From positions 62,001 through 126,000 of the forward strand of contig CAWCCQ010000008.1 in the NCBI GenBank assembly GCA_963794215.1: DNA of 64,000 bases, given 5' to 3'. Source of the stretch: DATKRB01 sp963794215 (GTDB lineage: Bacteria > Actinomycetota > Acidimicrobiia > Acidimicrobiales > RAAP-2). Positions 17,502-26,462 of this stretch are shown piece after piece. Under the pieces are notes generated by a model. That model was given only the letters and a program-made list of their open reading frames with translations, made no database searches and was not told the DNA's origin. A program made the translations under genes and the position numbers. Numbering within the stretch: the first letter of the stretch is position 1; every line of letters begins with the position of its first letter.

Positions 17502-19025
17502 TCAGCTCACCGTCCCGACGTCGAACCGGTCCAAGAACTCCTGCAGCGCCTTGTCCAGAACCGCAGCGTCGGGCAGGTTGCCCGTCTGGCGGATCTGCGC
17601 CAGAAGGTCGGCGTGACCGGCCCGGAAGTACTCGCGCACCTCGGTTTCGAAACGCTGGACGTTCTCGACGGCCACGCTGTCGAGCCAACCGTTGGTACCG
17701 GCGTAGATCACGACCACTTGCTCGTCCACCGGAACCGGTTGGTTCTGGGGTTGCTTGAGCAGCTCGGTGAGCCGGGCGCCTCGGTCGAGCTGGGCCTGGC
17801 TGACCTTGTCGAGCTCCGAGCCGAACGTGGCAAAGGCCTCCAGCTCGCGGTACTGGGCCAGGTCCAGCTTGAGCGTGCCCGACACCGTCTTCATCGCCTT
17901 GATCTGGGCGGCGCCGCCCACCCGGCTGACCGAGTTCCCGACGTTGATGGCTGGGCGCACGCCGGCATAAAACAGGTCGGACTCCAAGAAGACCTGGCCG
18001 TCGGTGATCGAGATCACGTTGGTCGGGATGTACGCCGAGATGTCCCCCGCCTTGGTCTCGATGATCGGCAGCGCGGTGAGCGAGCCGGCGCCGAGCTCGT
18101 CGGAGAGCTTGGCCGCCCGTTCCAACAGGCGGCTGTGCAAGTAGAACACGTCACCGGGGTAAGCCTCGCGGCCCGGCGGACGCCGCAAGAGGAGCGAGAT
18201 CGTCCGATAGGCCTCGGCCTGCTTGGACAGGTCGTCGTAGACGATGAGCGCGTGCTCGCCGTTCTCCATCCAATGCTGGCCCATGGCGCAGCCCGAGTAA
18301 GGGGCCAGGTACTTATAGGGGACGGGATCGCCGGCCGATGCCACGACCACGACCGTGTACTCGAGCGCTCCGTGCTGGGCCAGCGTGCTCACCGTCTGGG
18401 CGACCGACGAGTTCTTCTGCCCGACGGCCACGTAGATGCACTTCACACCCTGGCCGAGCTGGTTGATGATCGTGTCGATGGCAACGGTCGTCTTGCCGGT
18501 CTTGCGATCGCCGATGATGAGCTCGCGCTGACCGCGGCCGATGGGAGTCATGGCGTCGATGGCCTTGATGCCGGTCTGCAGGGGCTCGGAGACCGGCTGG
18601 CGGCCGACGATGCCCGGGGCCTGGACCTCCATCCGGCGACGCAGCTCCGTGGCGACGGGTCCCTTTCCGTCGATGGGCTCCCCGAGCGCGTTGACCACCC
18701 GCCCGAGCAGCTCGTCGCCGACCGGCACCGACAGGATCCGCCCGGTCGCCCGGACGATCTGCTCCTCTTCGATGGTGTCCACCTCGCCCAGCACGACCGC
18801 ACCGATCGTGTCCTCGTCGAGGTTGAGGGCCAGGCCCAGCGTCCCGTCCTCGAACTCGAGCAGCTCGTTCACCGCCGCTCCGGGGAGCCCCGACACCCGG
18901 GCGATACCGTCACCGACCTCGACCACCCGACCGATCTGCTCGGCGTCCACCAGAGCTGTGTACTCGTCGACGTGGCGGCGCAAGGCCTCGGTGATCTCGT
19001 TGGCGTCGATCGTCAGCTCTGCCAT
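17502..19025 (-). CDS. atpA: ATP synthase alpha subunit
   Basis: 507 residues. Alpha forms the F1 hexamer with beta and carries regulatory nucleotide sites. Visible are Walker A GDRKTGKTT near residue 169, the VGQKNSSVAQTV segment and the NVISITDGQVFLESDLF region. Length and order are normal and there is no frame break. The start codon overlaps the atpH stop by one base (TGATG). Confidence 0.97.
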   Translation of the reverse strand: MAELTIDANEITEALRRHVDEYTALVDAEQIGRVVEVGDGIARVSGLPGAAVNELLEFEDGTLGLALNLDEDTIGAVVLGEVDTIEEEQIVRATGRILSVPVGDELLGRVVNALGEPIDGKGPVATELRRRMEVQAPGIVGRQPVSEPLQTGIKAIDAMTPIGRGQRELIIGDRKTGKTTVAIDTIINQLGQGVKCIYVAVGQKNSSVAQTVSTLAQHGALEYTVVVVASAGDPVPYKYLAPYSGCAMGQHWMENGEHALIVYDDLSKQAEAYRTISLLLRRPPGREAYPGDVFYLHSRLLERAAKLSDELGAGSLTALPIIETKAGDISAYIPTNVISITDGQVFLESDLFYAGVRPAINVGNSVSRVGGAAQIKAMKTVSGTLKLDLAQYRELEAFATFGSELDKVSQAQLDRGARLTELLKQPQNQPVPVDEQVVVIYAGTNGWLDSVAVENVQRFETEVREYFRAGHADLLAQIRQTGNLPDAAVLDKALQEFLDRFDVGTVS

Positions 19026-19996
19026 CAGCGTGCTCCCTCGTTCGGGTCCGGTATCTGTCGTCCCGCGGCCTGTTCTTCGGCCGCCGTTCGTTCCGCAGCC
19101 GTCGCCGGACGGTGCCAGTTGGCCGGCGACAGGTGCTCGCGCAGTGCGGCCAGGCGGCCACGCGTCGTGGCATCCACCTGCAGGTTGCCGATCTCGAGCA
19201 CCACGCCGGCCAGCAGCGAGGGGTCGAGGGTGACCTGGAGCTCCACTGGCTGACCCGTCAAGGTCATGAGCGACGAGACCAATCGCTCGCGCTCGTTGCC
19301 ATCGACGGCCGCGGCGGCCCGGACCCGCGCCACCCGCCAGCCGCGCGCCTGGGCCGTCTGCTCGACCAGCCAGTCGAGCGTGCCGACGAGGTCACGCGCC
19401 CGCCCGGCGACCACCGCGTACTCGACCAGCCGCACCGTGACGTCTTGCACCTTGCCGTTCAGCAGGCTGCGAACCACCCCGACGCGCACGGGGTCGGGCA
19501 GTTCACGATCGGTCAGGCGCCGGCGTAGGGCAGGTGTCGACTCGACGATCCGAGCGAAACGGAAGAGCTCGTCCTCGACCTCCTCGAGCTGGGCGACGTC
19601 GAGGCTCTCGAGCTGGGCCGAGGCGAAGCCTCCGACCCGCTGACGCGCTTGACCGTGAGCGAGCGAGGGAATCTCCCCGGCCAGACGCTCGTCCGCGAGG
19701 AGCCGGGCACGTTGGGCCAGCCAGCCGATGGCGGCCGGCACCTCAGGTGCGCCAACCGCCTCGGCGGCAAACGCCACGACGCGCAGGGCATCGGGTACCA
19801 CCCGCTCCCGCAGGAGATCCTCTACCACCGCCCTGCGTCGAGCGGGAGGGATGGCGGTGTCGGTCAGCGCGGCGCGCAGCGCCCGATTGTCGAACAGGGC
19901 GCGCTCGACGGCCGCCAAGTCATCGGCCACACGCGCCACGTCGGTGCCGGGCGCCTCGAGGACCGCGGCCGCGTACCCCTCCAGCCGTGGGTTCAC
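19025..19996 (-). CDS. atpH: ATP synthase delta subunit, two-lobed actinobacterial form
   Basis: 323 residues, against about 180 for E. coli delta. The N-terminal six-helix delta domain appears twice: residues about 8-100 (VADDLAAVERALFDN, LRAALTDTAIPPARR) and about 120-215 (VEDELFRFARIVEST, LRRRLTDRELPDPVR). These are followed by the usual C-terminal part with LLAGVVLEIGNLQVDATTRGRL. Streptomyces AtpH has a comparable layout; mycobacteria fuse a b-type segment instead. It forms the peripheral stator joining F1 to the b subunits. The GTG start overlaps the atpF stop (GTGA). Confidence 0.93.
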   Translation of the reverse strand: MNPRLEGYAAAVLEAPGTDVARVADDLAAVERALFDNRALRAALTDTAIPPARRRAVVEDLLRERVVPDALRVVAFAAEAVGAPEVPAAIGWLAQRARLLADERLAGEIPSLAHGQARQRVGGFASAQLESLDVAQLEEVEDELFRFARIVESTPALRRRLTDRELPDPVRVGVVRSLLNGKVQDVTVRLVEYAVVAGRARDLVGTLDWLVEQTAQARGWRVARVRAAAAVDGNERERLVSSLMTLTGQPVELQVTLDPSLLAGVVLEIGNLQVDATTRGRLAALREHLSPANWHRPATAAERTAAEEQAAGRQIPDPNEGAR

Positions 19997-20553
19997 GTGC
20001 CTAGGCCGGTCCCCTGGCCGGCCGCGGCGGCCGCTGTCGCGGCAGCGGTCTCCTCGGAGCCGAGGGCGGCGACGGCCTCGTCGATGAGGTCTCGATGCGC
20101 CTGGGCGTCGACCTCCCGGCCGATCACACGCTCGGCGACGTCGAGAACCAGCTCACCAATCCGCGCTGCAGCTTCCTCCACCGCGCGCTGGCGAGCCAGC
20201 CGGACCTCGGCTTCGGCGCTGGCCACCAGCCGGTCGTGCTCGGCCTGGGCACGGGCGCGGCCCTCGCTCTGCATCTGCTCGGCGATCCGTGAGGCCTGGG
20301 CGACGATCTCACGAGCCTGCTCGCGGGCGGCCTCCAGCGCTGCTCGGCGCGTTACTTCCTCGGCGTCGGCATCGGCCTTGGCCCGGCTCGCCGCCTCCAT
20401 CTCGGTACGTATCCCCTCGGCCCGCTCGAGCAATGCCCGGTTGACCAAGGGCAGCACGTACCGGCCGACGATCCCGAGCACGACGATGAACGCCAGCAGC
20501 TCGACGAAGAACGTCGCGTTCGGGATGAGGAAGTTGCTCGATGCGATGGGCAT
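19993..20553 (-). CDS. atpF: ATP synthase b subunit
   Basis: 186 residues from ATG 20553. There is one N-terminal membrane helix (FFVELLAFIVVLGIVGRYVLPLV, about residues 14-36) followed by a long charged Ala/Arg/Glu-rich coiled coil. This is the peripheral stalk tethering F1 to subunit a. The frame is open upstream through atpE into atpB; that continuity is an artefact of the atpB frame break. atpE ends 89 bases upstream. The last residues are Ala/Gly-rich. Confidence 0.93.
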   Translation of the reverse strand: MPIASSNFLIPNATFFVELLAFIVVLGIVGRYVLPLVNRALLERAEGIRTEMEAASRAKADADAEEVTRRAALEAAREQAREIVAQASRIAEQMQSEGRARAQAEHDRLVASAEAEVRLARQRAVEEAAARIGELVLDVAERVIGREVDAQAHRDLIDEAVAALGSEETAAATAAAAAGQGTGLGT

Positions 20554-20642
20554 GGGATCGGAAGCCTCGTTGGTGGGTGGGCGTCTCCGCCGGCCGGGCG
20601 GTTGGGTGACGTGTCGAGCGTTCGGGCGGGGCCGCGGACGAC

Positions 20643-20903
20643 CTACTTCTTGTAGAGGGAGAAGATGAACAGGGCGGTGAAGGCCAGGTTGATGAAGTAC
20701 ATGGCCTCGACCAGGCCGACGGTGAGGAACATGATCGTGAAAAGCCGTCCCTGCGCCTCGGGCTGGCGTGCCACCCCGGCGATCGTCTGACTGCCCGCGA
20801 GGCCGTCGCCGATCGCCGCGCCAATGGCGCCGCCTCCCAGGGCGAGGCCACCCCCGACCATGGCGCCGGCCAGCTGGATGGCCTGTTGCGTCGAGTCTGA
20901 CAT
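20643..20903 (-). CDS. atpE: ATP synthase c subunit (proteolipid)
   Basis: 86 residues from ATG 20903, preceded by AAGGAG. Two membrane helices are joined by the polar ARQPEA loop, the first being Gly-rich (GAMVGGGLALGGGAIGAAIG). The proton-carrying carboxylate is Glu66 in LVEAMYFINLAF. The c-ring turns with proton flow. Glu next to Met/Tyr and the following Phe is the site region targeted by diarylquinolines in mycobacteria; no claim of sensitivity is made. Confidence 0.96.
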   Translation of the reverse strand: MSDSTQQAIQLAGAMVGGGLALGGGAIGAAIGDGLAGSQTIAGVARQPEAQGRLFTIMFLTVGLVEAMYFINLAFTALFIFSLYKK

Positions 20904-20932
20904 TTGGTGCTTCTCCTTTTGTAGGGGTCTCG

Positions 20933-21786
20933 CTAGTCGGTCGCGGCGATGGGGATCTCGAGAATCCCACGCGATCGGGTCCACCGTGAGCGTGCTCCTC
21001 GTCATGGTCGGTGCTCATGGCAACGTCGAAGTACAAGATCGTGAGGAGGGCGAAGATGAAGGCCTGGATGGCGCCGATGGCCAGGTCGAAGGTCCTCCAC
21101 AGGACAGAGAGGGGGAGCACCAGCACATTGCCCAGGGGGACCGACCCGAGCTTCCAGACGCCCAGGTAGGTGATGAGGGACAGCATGAGGGTACCCGACA
21201 GGAGGTTGCCGAAGAGCCGAAGCGCCAGGGTGACCGGCTTGGAGAGCTCCTCGAGCACGTTGATGAACAGGTTGAACGGCATGAGGAACAGCGGGAACGG
21301 CTGGGTCAGGTAGTGCTTGAGGTACCCGACGATGCCTCGAGCACGCACCGACGAGATGTGGACCAACACGATCACGTACACCGCCATGGCGGCCGGCAGG
21401 TTGATGTCCGCATTGGGGGGGTACAACCACTCGTACCGGGACCCCAGGCCGACCACGGCGAAGAGGTTGCACACGAAGATGAACACGAACAGCGTCGTGG
21501 CGAGGGGGATCACTGCGGCGCCGCGCGGGCCGATCGAACCCTCGACCTGCCCCGACACCGTCTCGAGCATCAGCTCCCAGACCGATTGAAACCGGCCCGG
21601 GACCCCGCTCGTCACTTGGCGGCGGAGCAAATACCCGAGGATGAGCACGACCACGACGGCCGCCCCGGTTGTCCAGATGGTGTCCACGTTGAAGGTGAGG
21701 CCCAGCACCTTCTTCTGGACGTGCTCGCCCACGGCGATCGAGGTGGCGAGCAGCTGAGAAGACACGATCGGGAGCGACAGGGCCAC
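20933..21786 (-). CDS. atpB: ATP synthase a subunit (probable one-base frameshift near the C-terminus)
   Basis: Starts at a GTG with AGGGG upstream, 2 bases after atpI. The essential Arg lies in LALRLFGNLLSG and the last helix is AIQAFIFALLTILYFDVAMS. The uncorrected frame then has no stop and runs through atpE into atpF. Adding one G to the GGG at 20966-20968 gives a short tail ending LEIPIAATD and TAG at 20933, for about 284 residues. Subunit a forms the proton half-channels facing the c-ring. The exact break site is inferred; the missing stop is seen directly. Confidence 0.88.
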
Positions 21787-21788
21787 GC

Positions 21789-22259
21789 TCAGACCCCTTG
21801 GGGTGGATCGTCCACAACGTCCCCCGCCCCGGGGCCGTCGCCCACATCGCCGGTGATGGGGAGCAGCCCGGTGCCCATGTGCATCATCGAGCGCGCCACG
21901 TTCAGTAACAAGAGGAACTCGAAGGCCGCCAGGCCAGCCATCACCCCGAGACCCAAGTCGAAGGAGATGAAGAGGAGACCGAGGGCGATCACCGACACGA
22001 AAGCGAGTCGGCCCAGCGTGTTGAAGGCCAAGGGGCGCCGGACGTTGGACTCAGCGCGTGCGCCGGCTCGCGCCACCGCCCGCTGGACCAGGCGGAAGTT
22101 GACAAGGCCGAGTGCTAGTCCGAGGCACAGACCGAGTCCGACCAGGGGGGCGCTGAGCAGCAGGGTGACCACCAGGCCCACGATGCCGATGCCCAGGGCA
22201 CCGACGACGGTACGCCTCGACACTCGGGCGAGGTCGGGAAGGGAGAACCGGTCGAACAC
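21789..22259 (-). CDS. atpI: ATP synthase subunit I-like membrane protein
   Basis: 156 residues from a GTG at 22259 with AAGGGATAGG upstream. Four hydrophobic segments (about residues 20-40, 43-62, 84-104, 107-126) match the AtpI layout. AtpI assists c-ring assembly or magnesium handling and is not catalytic. The frame is open further upstream to 22523 but overlaps the preceding atpZ-like gene, so the shorter form is preferred. It lies directly before atpB. The tail is acidic and Gly/Pro-rich. Confidence 0.75.
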   Translation of the reverse strand: MFDRFSLPDLARVSRRTVVGALGIGIVGLVVTLLLSAPLVGLGLCLGLALGLVNFRLVQRAVARAGARAESNVRRPLAFNTLGRLAFVSVIALGLLFISFDLGLGVMAGLAAFEFLLLLNVARSMMHMGTGLLPITGDVGDGPGAGDVVDDPPQGV

Positions 22260-22350
22260 CTGGCCTATCCCTTGGATCCCGAGACCCTCGTGGTCCCTGG
22301 GCGCGACGCCGGATTCGAGGCGCCCCGGCGGGTCGCGACGCCCGGGAGGG

Positions 22351-22617
22351 CTAGGAGAACTTGCGCAGTTGGGCCACCACGACCAGCACGGCCGACACGA
22401 TGCCGAATGCAAGTCCCGCGAACGACAGCCACGGTGTCGTGTGCAACCAGGTGTCGAGGGCATAGCCGATCCCCCCGGCACCCACCACGCTGAGTGCGCA
22501 GGCGGTCCCCAGCCAGAAGACATCCCCGAGCTTCGGCTCCCGGCGATTGGGGGCGGCGGGCGGTTCGTGCCCGGGAGGGGAGGGGTCGGGGGTCACCAGC
22601 GCCGGCCCGTGCCGCAT
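22351..22617 (-). CDS. AtpZ-like small membrane protein, first gene of atp operon
   Basis: 88 residues from ATG 22617 (a GTG lies one codon earlier). Two helices are visible: about residues 34-52 (FWLGTACALSVVGAGGIGYA) and 62-84 (WLSFAGLAFGIVSAVLVVV). The N-terminus is Pro-rich and cytosolic in appearance. AtpZ/AtpI pairs at the head of atp operons are known; AtpZ helps AtpI with Mg/Ca transport or c-ring assembly. The name rests on size, topology and position. No ribosome site stands out. Confidence 0.65.
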   Translation of the reverse strand: MRHGPALVTPDPSPPGHEPPAAPNRREPKLGDVFWLGTACALSVVGAGGIGYALDTWLHTTPWLSFAGLAFGIVSAVLVVVAQLRKFS

Positions 22618-22660
22618 CACCGGGAATGAGGAGGAGTTGCATTAACCGAGAATCCAGAGG

Positions 22661-24163
22661 TCACACGGTGGCTGTCGCGCCGACTCCGCCGATCGTGGAG
22701 CCGAAGGCGACCCCGCAGTCGACGAAGGGGGGAATTAACACGCCGGTAATCATCGCACTCCGCCCCGTCGGGGGCAAAACGGGCGCCTTCACTCCTCGGG
22801 GCTGGTCGAACGGGCAACGCCGTCGACCACCGTGGTGTCGACCGCCGGTCGTCAGCGCGCCATTCCCACGGGCCCTCGGCGTTCCTGCGAGTGGCGTGAG
22901 CGGCGGCGGCGGGGCGCCGCGGGGGGGACGCTCCGAATCGGGCGGCGCCGGACCGCTGACCGGCACTGTTCCCCCCGCTCGCGCCCGAGCGGAGGGAGTT
23001 CTCCCAAGCGATGGCACCCGAACCCCAGATGGGAGATCGTCGGCGTCATCGAGTGGCCCGCGGCGAAGCCCCGGGTGGAACAGCGTGTAAAGGCCGATCC
23101 CGAGCGCGGCGGCCCCGAAGGGGATGACCGCGTTCACTCCGTGCACGAAGAGTGGGAACAAGACGAAGCCCGACAGCAGCGCCGTCCAGGCCCACAGGAT
23201 CAGGACGCTCCGTCGGTGCCCATGACCCAGCCGCATCAGACGGTGGTGGATGTGGTCCTTGTCGGGGGTGTGGAACCCCGTGCCACGGGCGGTGCGCCGA
23301 ATGAACGCGAAGCCCATGTCCAAGAGAGGGACGCCGAGGATCACGACGGGAATGAACAGTGGCGCGAAGAAGAAGTAGGTGACCCCGCTGGTCGGGGCCG
23401 TCCTGCCCCCGATCACCATGGTTGCCGCCGACATGAGCAACCCGAGCAGGAGCGCTCCGGCGTCGCCCATGAAGATACGCGCCGGGTAGAAGTTGAAGGG
23501 CAAGAAGCCCAGGCACACCCCGCAGGCGATGACCGCGCACAGGGGACCCACGTTGTCAGGCTGCAGCAGCCCCAGCTGCATCAGCCGGAGGCCATAGATG
23601 GCCAACGCCCCACCGCCAATGGCCACCACGCCCGCGGCGAGGCCGTCGAGCCCGTCGATGAGGTTGACCGCGTTCGTCAGGGCGATCACCCACAGCGCCG
23701 TGATCAGCGGGGTGAGACTGGGGCTGAGCAGGATGAACTGGGTGTGCAACAGGCTCCCGAACGGGACCTTGAACTGGTACATCGTCACGCCGAGGAAGTA
23801 CAAGATGCTCGCCGCCAGCACCTGTCCGGCCATCTTGGCCGGAGCCGACATGTCACGAACGTCGTCGATCAGCCCCACCGCGAAGATCGCGGTACCGGCG
23901 AGCACGATGCCAAGTGGCTCCGACGAGCTCGCGAACACCACGTGCAGACCGGGCAGTACGGCGGCAACGATCATGGCGACCAGAAACCCGACCAGCATGG
24001 CCGCGCCCCCGCCGTAGGGCGTCGCCCGGCCGTGGACCTTGCGTTCGTCGGGCAAGGCAACGTACCCGACGCGCGTCGACAACCACCGCGCCGGCAGCGT
24101 CAGCGCTGCCGTCGAGGCGGCCGCCACGACCAGGACGAGGGCGTACCATCCGAGCGCCGGCAT
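22661..24163 (-). CDS. WecA/TagO-type undecaprenyl-phosphate glycosyl-1-phosphate transferase
   Basis: About 500 residues from ATG 24163. The enzyme moves GlcNAc- or similar sugar-1-phosphate from UDP-sugar to undecaprenyl phosphate, starting surface glycan synthesis. About 11 membrane helices carry the family marks: PDERKVHGRATPYGGG, the Asp pair GLIDDVRD, NLIDGLDGLAAG, FNFYPARIFMGDAG and HIHHRL. The last 120 or so residues are Pro/Arg/Gly-rich with no family match and end near the atp operon promoter region; this tail may be disordered or partly shifted by an indel. It follows glyA after 29 bases. Confidence 0.88.
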   Translation of the reverse strand: MPALGWYALVLVVAAASTAALTLPARWLSTRVGYVALPDERKVHGRATPYGGGAAMLVGFLVAMIVAAVLPGLHVVFASSSEPLGIVLAGTAIFAVGLIDDVRDMSAPAKMAGQVLAASILYFLGVTMYQFKVPFGSLLHTQFILLSPSLTPLITALWVIALTNAVNLIDGLDGLAAGVVAIGGGALAIYGLRLMQLGLLQPDNVGPLCAVIACGVCLGFLPFNFYPARIFMGDAGALLLGLLMSAATMVIGGRTAPTSGVTYFFFAPLFIPVVILGVPLLDMGFAFIRRTARGTGFHTPDKDHIHHRLMRLGHGHRRSVLILWAWTALLSGFVLFPLFVHGVNAVIPFGAAALGIGLYTLFHPGLRRGPLDDADDLPSGVRVPSLGRTPSARARAGGTVPVSGPAPPDSERPPRGAPPPPLTPLAGTPRARGNGALTTGGRHHGGRRRCPFDQPRGVKAPVLPPTGRSAMITGVLIPPFVDCGVAFGSTIGGVGATATV

Positions 24164-24192
24164 CTCGTGAGGCCCCGAGCGACCCGGGTCGC

Positions 24193-25551
24193 TCAGCCCG
24201 AACCGACGGCCCCGGCCGCCGCAGGTGCGACGTCCGACGCCCCCGGGCGATCCACCCGGTGCGTCGCGCCTGGATACGCCGAGAAGCGTGCGCACAGTTC
24301 GGCCACCTCGGCGCGGACCGCGGCTCGGGTCGCCTCGTCATCGGGACGGCGCAGGGTGGTCCCGATGAGCCGGCCGATGACCCCCATCTCGGCGGTTCCC
24401 ATCCCCGCGGTGGTCTCCGCCGCGCTGCCCAGTCGGAGCCCAGAGGTCACGAAAGGCGACCGCGGGTCGTCGGGGATCGTGTTGCGGTTGCAGGTGATCC
24501 CGGCGCGGTCGAGGGCCTCCTGGGCCACCTTGCCGGTCAGCTCGGCGTCGAAGGTCCGCAGGTCGATCAGCACCATGTGGTTCTCCGTGCCACCCGACAC
24601 GAGACGGAAGCCCTCAGCGGCCAGCGACCCCGCCAACCCCTTGGCGTTCTCGACGACCCGGGCCGCGTAGCGCGCGAACGCCGGAGTGGCCGCTTCGCCG
24701 AAGGCCACCGCTTTGGCGGCGATCACGTGCTCGAGCGGGCCACCCTGGAGCCCCGGGAACACGGCGCTGTCGATCTTCTTGGCCAGGTCCGCCCCGCAGA
24801 GGATCGCGCCTCCCCGCGGCCCACGGAGGGTCTTGTGGGTGGTGAAGGTGACGACATCGGCTACCCCGACGGGACTCGGGTGGGCGCCACCAGCGATGAG
24901 TCCCGCCGGGTGGGCGGCGTCGTACATGAACAGCGCACCCACCGAGTCGGCGATCTGACGAAACGGCGCGGGGTCGATGATCCGGGCGTAGGCCGTCGAG
25001 CCGGCCACGATCAGCTTGGGTCGTTCCGATGCCGCCAGGTCCGCAACCTGGTCGAAGTCGATGACCTCCCCCATGCCGTCACCCACCCCCGGCGGGGTCA
25101 CGCCGTAGGACACGAACCGCCAGATGCGGCTTGTGATCGACGCCGGCGAGCCGTGCGTCAGGTGGCCACCGTGATCGAGCCGCATGGCCAGGATCGTGTC
25201 GCCCGGTTCAAGGAGCGCCTGGTAAACGGCCAGATTGGCGTTCGCGCCGGCATGGGGCTGGACGTTGGCGTGCTCGGCCCCGAACAACGCCGTCGCCCGC
25301 GTCCTGGCCAGCTCCTCGACCTCGTCGATCACCTGGTTCCCGCCGTAGTACCTCCGGCCGGGGTACCCCTCGGAGTACTTGTTAGTCAGCACCGACCCCG
25401 ACGCGGCCAGCACCGCTGGCGAGGTGAAGTTCTCCGAGGCGATCAACTGCAGGGTCGAGGTTTGACGTGCCAGCTCGTCGTCGAGCAACCGCGCCACCTC
25501 GGGATCTCCCTTCAGCCAGTCGGCGAAGGGTACGGCGTCGTCCATGGTCAT
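24193..25551 (-). CDS. glyA: Serine hydroxymethyltransferase
   Basis: 452 residues from ATG 25551, preceded by GGAGGG at 6-7 bases. GlyA interconverts serine and glycine, loading one-carbon units on tetrahydrofolate with PLP. The PLP lysine is in TFTTHKTLRGPRGG, and YYGGNQVIDEVE, HTNVQPHAGANAN-like and GTENHMVLIDLR segments are present. The upstream open frame to 25848 is Arg/Gly-rich and not part of the protein. No riboswitch-like fold is seen in the 214 bases before it. Confidence 0.96.
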   Translation of the reverse strand: MTMDDAVPFADWLKGDPEVARLLDDELARQTSTLQLIASENFTSPAVLAASGSVLTNKYSEGYPGRRYYGGNQVIDEVEELARTRATALFGAEHANVQPHAGANANLAVYQALLEPGDTILAMRLDHGGHLTHGSPASITSRIWRFVSYGVTPPGVGDGMGEVIDFDQVADLAASERPKLIVAGSTAYARIIDPAPFRQIADSVGALFMYDAAHPAGLIAGGAHPSPVGVADVVTFTTHKTLRGPRGGAILCGADLAKKIDSAVFPGLQGGPLEHVIAAKAVAFGEAATPAFARYAARVVENAKGLAGSLAAEGFRLVSGGTENHMVLIDLRTFDAELTGKVAQEALDRAGITCNRNTIPDDPRSPFVTSGLRLGSAAETTAGMGTAEMGVIGRLIGTTLRRPDDEATRAAVRAEVAELCARFSAYPGATHRVDRPGASDVAPAAAGAVGSG

Positions 25552-25765
25552 TGGCGTCCCTCCGTGGCGAGTGCTGGCGGGACCCGGCGCCGTGCCGCTC
25601 TGCCGACCCTCGCCAGGCTCGGTCCCAGGGCGGAGGTGACAGGGTCGGTGCCCACGGCGATCCCCATGTGCCGAGTGTACCGAGCCCCACTCCCGAGCCC
25701 GGGTCGAGGACCACGCCACTTGGCCCATCACGCGTGGCCGGTGCACTTGGAGGCCGGCATCCGGA

Positions 25766-26461
25766 TCACCGGATCGCCGCTTGCACCCAGGCCCACGGGA
25801 TCGCACCCTGACGGAGGCACGTCGGCTCAGCCCCAGTGCAGTCGACAACCGTCGAGGGTTCGGCGTCGCACGTTCCCCCGTCGACTACGACGCTGACCGC
25901 TCCGCTGCGCCCGTCGGTCACTTCGGCGTCACCACCGTTCGGATCGAAGGCGCTCAGCAACTCTTCGAGCGTCGTGCATGGTGCCTCTCCATGATGGTTG
26001 GCACTCGTCACGGCGAGGGGGCCGGCCCGGGCGCACAAGGTCCGGACGAAGCGATGCGCCGGGCGGCGGACGCCCACCGTCTCTCCACTGCCCCCGAGCC
26101 GAAAGCCGACGTCGGCTTGAGCGGGTACCACAAGGGTCAGAGGGCCGGGCCAAAAGCGCGCCGCCAGCGCTTTGGCCAAGCGGGGCCACGCTGACGCGAC
26201 GGAGTCCACCTGGCTCTGGCGACCAACCAACACGGGCAGCGGCCGACCGTCGGGCCGACCCTTGAGCCGGAACAGGGCACCCAACGCGTCGGGCCGATCC
26301 ACGCGGGCGGCCAAGCCGTACACGGTGTCGGTCGGCACGACCACGACTCCTCCTCGCTCGAGGGCGTAGAGGGCGGCCCGACATCCAGCCCGGTTGGCCC
26401 CGACCACCGCCGGTGGGCCGTCTCGACTCACGCTCCCCCTCGAGTCGCGGCTTTCCGGCAC
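25766..26461 (-). CDS. tsaC: L-threonylcarbamoyladenylate synthase (Sua5/YrdC family)
   Basis: 231 residues from a GTG next to the prmC stop. It makes threonylcarbamoyl-AMP for the t6A modification of ANN-reading tRNAs. The family core is visible: VVVPTDTVYGLAAR (residues 40-53), RLKGRPDGRPLPVLV, WPGPLTLVV, GVRRPAH and the SAN of LAVTSANHHGEAPC. It corresponds to the short YrdC form with a C-terminal tail but no full Sua5 domain. The prmC-tsaC order is common in bacteria. 214 bases separate it from glyA, with no gene seen between them. Confidence 0.92.
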   Translation of the reverse strand: MPESRDSRGSVSRDGPPAVVGANRAGCRAALYALERGGVVVVPTDTVYGLAARVDRPDALGALFRLKGRPDGRPLPVLVGRQSQVDSVASAWPRLAKALAARFWPGPLTLVVPAQADVGFRLGGSGETVGVRRPAHRFVRTLCARAGPLAVTSANHHGEAPCTTLEELLSAFDPNGGDAEVTDGRSGAVSVVVDGGTCDAEPSTVVDCTGAEPTCLRQGAIPWAWVQAAIR

Positions 26462-26462
26462 A

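Noticed and set aside
19993..21786. A fused AtpB-AtpF protein
   Set aside because: The frame crosses atpE, which is intact in another frame with its own ribosome site, and the bridging residues are nonsense. A single missing base in atpB explains it.
25552..25765. Glycine riboswitch before glyA
   Set aside because: I could not draw the paired aptamer core, and the sequence immediately before the start is explained by an ordinary ribosome site.
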